A stretch of 64,000 nucleotides of DNA from Andrena cerasifolii (Eukaryota > Arthropoda > Insecta > Hymenoptera > Andrenidae), in the NCBI RefSeq assembly GCF_050908995.1, contig NC_135119.1, forward strand, positions 19,001,001 through 19,065,000, written 5' to 3'. The notes below the pieces were generated by a model. The model was not told where the DNA came from. It made no database searches and saw nothing but the letters and a program-made list of their open reading frames with translations. Positions 59,249 to 64,000 of the stretch are shown here, in pieces. Position 1 is the first letter of the stretch. Each line of letters starts with the position of its first letter. The translations under genes and the position numbers were made by a program.

Positions 59249-61221
59249 ATGAATCTGCAAACACTGTTTCAAGACTTCAATCCAAGGTAAAATCTTACGC
59301 ACGTAGTCACGGATTTCCTTTCAATCCACGGATTAACGTGCGCATAATATAGGGGATCATCGGTGTCTCGTATGTGGAGCAGCGCGTGAAATCGAATAAA
59401 GATAACGAAGAATGATATTTTCTACATTCGGAGATATAATTTATTCGTTCGATGTAGTTTCCCTTTCGCAGGTTCGCACGATTTAATTACCATTCGACGA
59501 TTGAATCAAGCATCTCTCGACAGTTTAATCTTGGTCCGAGTTATACTTCTTTAGCGGGTCAGATGCTTATTTTAAACAAATGCTCGATGCTTTATTCAGC
59601 AGATTCTGTCATTGTTACAAGGCTGTTGACCCTCGTCGTAAATTGCAAAAAGTGTTCGACCATTTCACACATTTATATATTTAAATAACGTTTCTACAGA
59701 TTTAGGTAATTTTATTCATAACTTTCCAATCGAAAAAGTCCAGCAAGCCTTTGGTGCTCTTTGTCTCAGCTTTGTACCAAGGTCTCTTTGTTCATTTCCA
59801 CTGAATGTGTAATATCATTTTTCAAATAATAATCGATCTAATACCGTAATATACTAATTTCAAATTTCTATTCAAATTGGCGTTAGCACAAATGTAAGAC
59901 GCAATTTGTAGAATTAAGAGACGAGAGTAGGAGTTAGAAGAATTATTTATTAATTTTTTCTGATTTGTATTTATAGCAAATTTTTAGTACACTCCTGCCT
60001 GACGATATTCACGCCCTTATTCGCTCTTCGGTTGGATGGCTCCATAGAGTGGAGTTACTGGTCAGTGTTTACTCCAATATGGTTTTGGAAGGGCATGGTA
60101 ATTTTAGGAGCTACTGTTGGAAGCTACGTTTGGTGGAGGCATCCGCACGCGAGGCTAGAAGGCGATGCTTACGTACAGTACAAGGCGATGTTAATTACCT
60201 TGGCGTTACATTTGATCCTGCTAATGTTCGAATTGTTAGTATGTGATAAATTAGAATCTGGAAGGCACCTTTGGATATTGGTGTTCATACCGCTTATCTT
60301 CATTTCTATAGTGTCGATAGCAGTAAGTAAAGTTCAGCCATTACGTCGAAAGGACACCAATTCGATTATCGGACATTTATTTTTCCATTCAATTTCAAAT
60401 TGATTTTAGGTATGTATTTGGGCTGCGAAACACGATCGGTCCTGCGAACTCGAGATGTTCTGCGCAGTTAACGTACTGCAGTTTATTTTCCTGGCGTTAA
60501 GGCTGGATGGTTTTATAACGTGGAGCTGGGAGGTAGTATTTGTGCCTCTGTGGGCACTGTTGTGCTTGTTTCTAGTTGCTGTTCTGTATACGGTGATATT
60601 CGCCGCTCTTTTAATAAGAGCTCCACAGATCAGCGACAGGATAAGACGAAGGTCGATAAATTCAGCATTGGCGTACACGTTTCTTATGGTTCCAATCCTG
60701 GTGTTCCAAGTAAGAATTATGATCTCTGCGAGATACAAAGGCAATTAATGAATTTCATTAACACGTTGTGTTTCAATGGATTGCAGGTGTTGCTGGCGAA
60801 CAAATTGGACGGGAACATTTCATTAAGTCACACTATAGTAGCAATGCCGCTTTTAATATCCCATGTAACACTTATCGTTATATCTTTTAATGCGAAGGAT
60901 GGAAATAGATGTAAGAAACGATCGCTTAATTTCACACAGAATCGCAGGCTGTGTAATGGTATAAATTATTGGAAAGAAAATATCAATTGCGCAATGTTAT
61001 TAATTTCAGGGTGGTTTGGCATTAGAAAGGACTTTTGCCACTTTCTGTTAGGACTGTGTCCACTGCTTCAAGAGTATGGTAACATTTCCTACCAACCAAG
61101 AAGCGATCAGGATCAACCACCTTCTGAGCCAATGGTCTCGGAGAAGAACGAAAAGCACGTTAAAAAGATCGATCTGACGAAACCCGTTGTACCTATCATT
61201 TCTATCGATATGCCCGATTGA
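59249..61221 (+). CDS. TMEM185: TMEM185-like multi-pass membrane protein, five exons, 339 aa
   Basis: Exons are 59249-59286, 59977-60322, 60410-60709, 60787-60910 and 61010-61221; all are GT-AG and the 1020 nt close in frame. The N-terminus MNLQTLFQDFNPSKFL, the repeated ALRLDG...WSYW and ALRLDGFITWSW units, WWFGIRKDFCHFLL, LQEYGNISY and the C-terminal IDMPD are the signature segments of the TMEM185A/B family. Several hydrophobic membrane spans alternate with short charged loops, and the tail after about residue 290 is hydrophilic (DQDQPPSEP...). Length is close to the vertebrate proteins (about 350 aa). The molecular function of the family is not established. The first exon is only 38 nt and is accepted because it supplies the conserved start and correct phase. 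Confidence 0.95.
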
Positions 61222-63728
61222 TTGTCCTGTTTAGGTATGTATACAGAATTGTGATTAAAGGATATAACATCGAGTTAGTAAACAGATTTTCTCCTACAGG
61301 ACCATCTCGGGTATTCGAAGTGTTTTTATTGATATGACTGGTTAATACCAAGAGCCATATCTTAACGAGTAACAAACAGGTGCGTATGTAATAGTGAAAT
61401 CTATTATGAAAAGGGGAGAACTATTATTTTCAATACGATACATCGTAATGGAAATCTTGTTATTGTTAAACTTATTGTGAGCCGAGGCAATCATAATAAT
61501 TATATTATCTATTTTGTTCCTGGGGCTTAAGCTTCTCACAGTTATTGCGAAGTGTTTTGTAGGGAAAGTTGTGAGAACTTTTTTAAAATCGATTAAACAT
61601 AGGTATAAGAGAGTAAAGTTTTTAGATGTATCTAGATGAATAGCCCCTCGAGCAAATTTAGCAGTCGCAATGCTCAAAAAAAAAACGTTACGTCTCTTAA
61701 AGCTGCATCAATTTTACTTATATCCGAAAAGAAGAAAAGCAAAAAAATAACACAGTTAAAGTATGCGTAGAGTAAGCAACCGACCCGTCCATTTGTTTGA
61801 TTGCTCCTTTGTAACGATATAAAGTAATGGCCAACCTATTTTGTTATGCCTGTTAATTGTAAAGTTACGTAACAGTAGCATTAATATTACTTTGCCAAAA
61901 GTAGCGAGCGTAAAGGATGGCGAACATGCCTAAGATGGTGCTAAATATTAACGATACTTTAGACATGTTTTTGTATGCGACTGTGAGCTACGTTTGCAGC
62001 TTGATTTCAACCTCCGTACACTGTGATCTGCGCAGAGCTGAGCTTGATTTATAGTTACTTGTATTTCAAATGGAGTTCCCCGCAGAGTGATTGTGGATCT
62101 AGTTAAAGCTTATTGTCAAGGAGCATCTCTAATGTAAATAGTACATTGAGCAGCGCTATGCAGATCACATTTGAGATATTCATTGTGTACATAGTTGAGC
62201 CTCACTTAATGCGTGATTATCTAATCGTTAGTTGACATAAACTTAATTGGCATTAAATTAATTGTCCGGGGAATTCGCAAGCGTGGATGAAAGATAAAAA
62301 GCGTATAATGCTCTGAACAGTACAAACACAATCACTTTTTATTGGTGCATCTGGTCTGAACGATCACCGTTATCTCGTACATTATTTATAAATGTAAACT
62401 CTCGTGTCGAACGAGACTTGACTGTACTGTTCGCGTAGCAAACGGCAAGGAATCACTGCAATTAACGAAGCGAAGGGAGTGCTAACAGACGGGCGATAAT
62501 AAAAAAGTAATGATTACATTTGATTTTTATGTTCGCGGAAACGGTTTGTACGTTTCCGAGTTGTTTTTAAAATAATTTTTCTATTTCCTAGGAAAATGTA
62601 AATCTGTGTTCGTGATAAGTATATGCCGATAACACAGGTGATTAAAAGGAAAAAAGTTATGTATTTACATTAGAATAATTTTTCAACGTGTTCCTAAGAC
62701 TTTTGCAACATTTCTCTATTGATATTAATAGAATGATAGGCGAACGTGTTCAAAGGGCTCTGTTACATTAAATGTTAAATTTAGATTCTCGTATGCATTC
62801 GCGACACGTCAGCTGTTTAAACATGCCAATAAGCGACGAGTGCATTTCACGATTAATGACATAACGCGTATACTGTACGTTGTTATATACTAAATGATTT
62901 TACTGTACTTGTAAAAGGCGTGCTATTTCTTTGTAATGGACACGAGAATGTTGCCATGTTCAGAAAGATGTAATGACATTCGTTCGATGCGTTACGTGTT
63001 ACATGTGTTATAACATTGAAGTTTTTATGATGTATAATACGGACTTTTGTACGCATTAACATGTGTTTGTTATAAATGGAGCTGAAATACGTAAATTGTT
63101 CGAATATTAGGTTTTTAATCGGCCTTAACGAGACGAGAGATCGGATATATCGGCTGGGATACAAGACTGAGCGCTTCGCATCTTTAGAATAGCATCGGCG
63201 AGATGTAAAAAACGGGGAATAATCGCGTAAACCTAAAGAAAGAAAAAACAGAAACGATTAAGTAATACGAACCATTAATTGTTAACGTTATATACTAGAT
63301 AACATATAAAACTAGGTATACCCAATCATTTATTGTGTTATAATGTAGAAATAATGTACATAGTCTGTTGTATTACAATAACATTATAGACTATATTATT
63401 AATTATTGTATATTATACATATCTACCATGAGCGACGGTTGATAATTAAGTAGTGGTATTATTTTATTTTATATACACCACACACAAAAGGTATCATTAT
63501 AATCTAATAAAGTTTATATTTTTTGGTATTAACAGACACGAGCAATTTTTACAAATACGGTGGCGTCTTTCGTTTTTTCTTTCTGCAAATCGCGCCCAAC
63601 GTGGCAAATTATTATATCTCGGGTTATTCGCAGATCGGTGCAAAAATAGAAATCAGCGGAACGCAATCACATTGTTGTGTTTCTTTTTTCATCGTAACGA
63701 TCGTTAATCCAATCATTAAATACACAAC
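61222..63728 (+). other. Probable long 3'UTR of TMEM185-like plus intergenic DNA
   Basis: The stretch is AT-rich with no further exons. Canonical AATAAA signals occur at 62498-62503 and 63506-63511. The 3'UTR extent is unknown. Frames at 62883-63164 and 63453-63801 have no motif. Confidence 0.35.
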
Positions 63729-63973
63729 CAGTGGCGGATTTAAAAAAAAAAAATGCCCAGGTGGCAAACGTTCTGAGGGGCCCATTTTTGGGGGAAAATG
63801 AAGAGGTAGTTTACTGAAAACTGGCTAAGTAGTAGTACGAAAAAAAAATGTAGTGTTTGGATACCTATACCTAATCATATTTTTCTTTTGGTCATGGGGC
63901 CCTACGGGGGCCTTCTATGCAGAGGCCTAGGTGGCAACTGCTCATCTCAGTCGCCCTGTTAAATCCGCCACTG
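63729..63973. mobile_element. hAT MITE, 245 bp, exact ends and target duplication
   Basis: The 15-bp ends CAGTGGCGGATTTAA are perfectly inverted. The flanks are identical TACACAAC (63721-63728 and 63974-63981). The interior matches, in inverted orientation, the duplicated element at 14123-14688 (for example GAGGGGCCCATTTT against AAAATGGGCCCCTC). Confidence 0.93.
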
Positions 63974-64000
63974 TACACAACATAGATAGCGACAATATAG

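Noticed and set aside
60520..61221. 233-codon plus-strand frame overlapping TMEM185-like
   Set aside because: It reads exons 3 and 4 out of frame and through introns; only its last part (from 61010) is the true exon 5.

Overview
The window is eukaryotic and most likely insect. Coding sequence is carried in short exons with GT-AG introns, the intergenic DNA is AT-rich, and small DNA transposons (hAT-, Tc1/mariner- and TTAA-type MITEs, Helitrons) are frequent. The protein repertoire (two insect-type fatty acyl-CoA reductases, RpS3A, a TMEM185 homologue) and general character suggest Hymenoptera, but the order is an inference.

Layout. Positions 1-25.7 kb contain almost no recognisable coding sequence. 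The exception is one minus-strand exon for the N-terminus of a secreted protein (7663-7852), which lies beside a GC-rich, probably promoter-proximal stretch (about 7.88-8.96 kb). The rest of this part is repeats: nested and palindromic MITEs, a 199-bp tandem repeat, a 30-bp minisatellite, a duplicated hAT MITE and a 353-bp Helitron with exact ends. A six-exon fatty acyl-CoA reductase gene (FAR-1, 504 aa) occupies 25753-36228; its 7.4-kb first intron is full of inverted-repeat elements. From 36.3 to 51.8 kb there is another gene-poor, repeat-rich stretch with hAT MITEs carrying exact 8-bp target duplications, a 1-kb hAT element filled with ATTCGAATA-type repeats, several TTAA-flanked palindromes and a second Helitron. 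The right end (51.9-61.2 kb) is gene-dense: a second eight-exon fatty acyl-CoA reductase (FAR-2, 522 aa, plus), ribosomal protein S3A (five exons, minus, convergent with FAR-2), and TMEM185-like (five exons, plus, divergent from RpS3A). The last 2.8 kb is AT-rich probable 3'UTR/intergenic DNA ending in another hAT MITE.

The four complete genes were rebuilt exon by exon; all splice phases close and each total coding length is a multiple of three (1515, 1569, 804 and 1020 nt). The two reductases would convert fatty acyl-CoA to fatty alcohols (wax, pheromone, cuticular or tracheal lipid), but their sequence does not reveal chain-length preference. RpS3A and TMEM185 are housekeeping neighbours with no obvious functional link to them.

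I found no evidence for a new multi-gene system. The most unusual material is the density of long inverted repeats, several of them inside the transcribed first intron of FAR-1, together with a GC-AG intron in FAR-2 and a hAT MITE sitting in the FAR-2 3'UTR.
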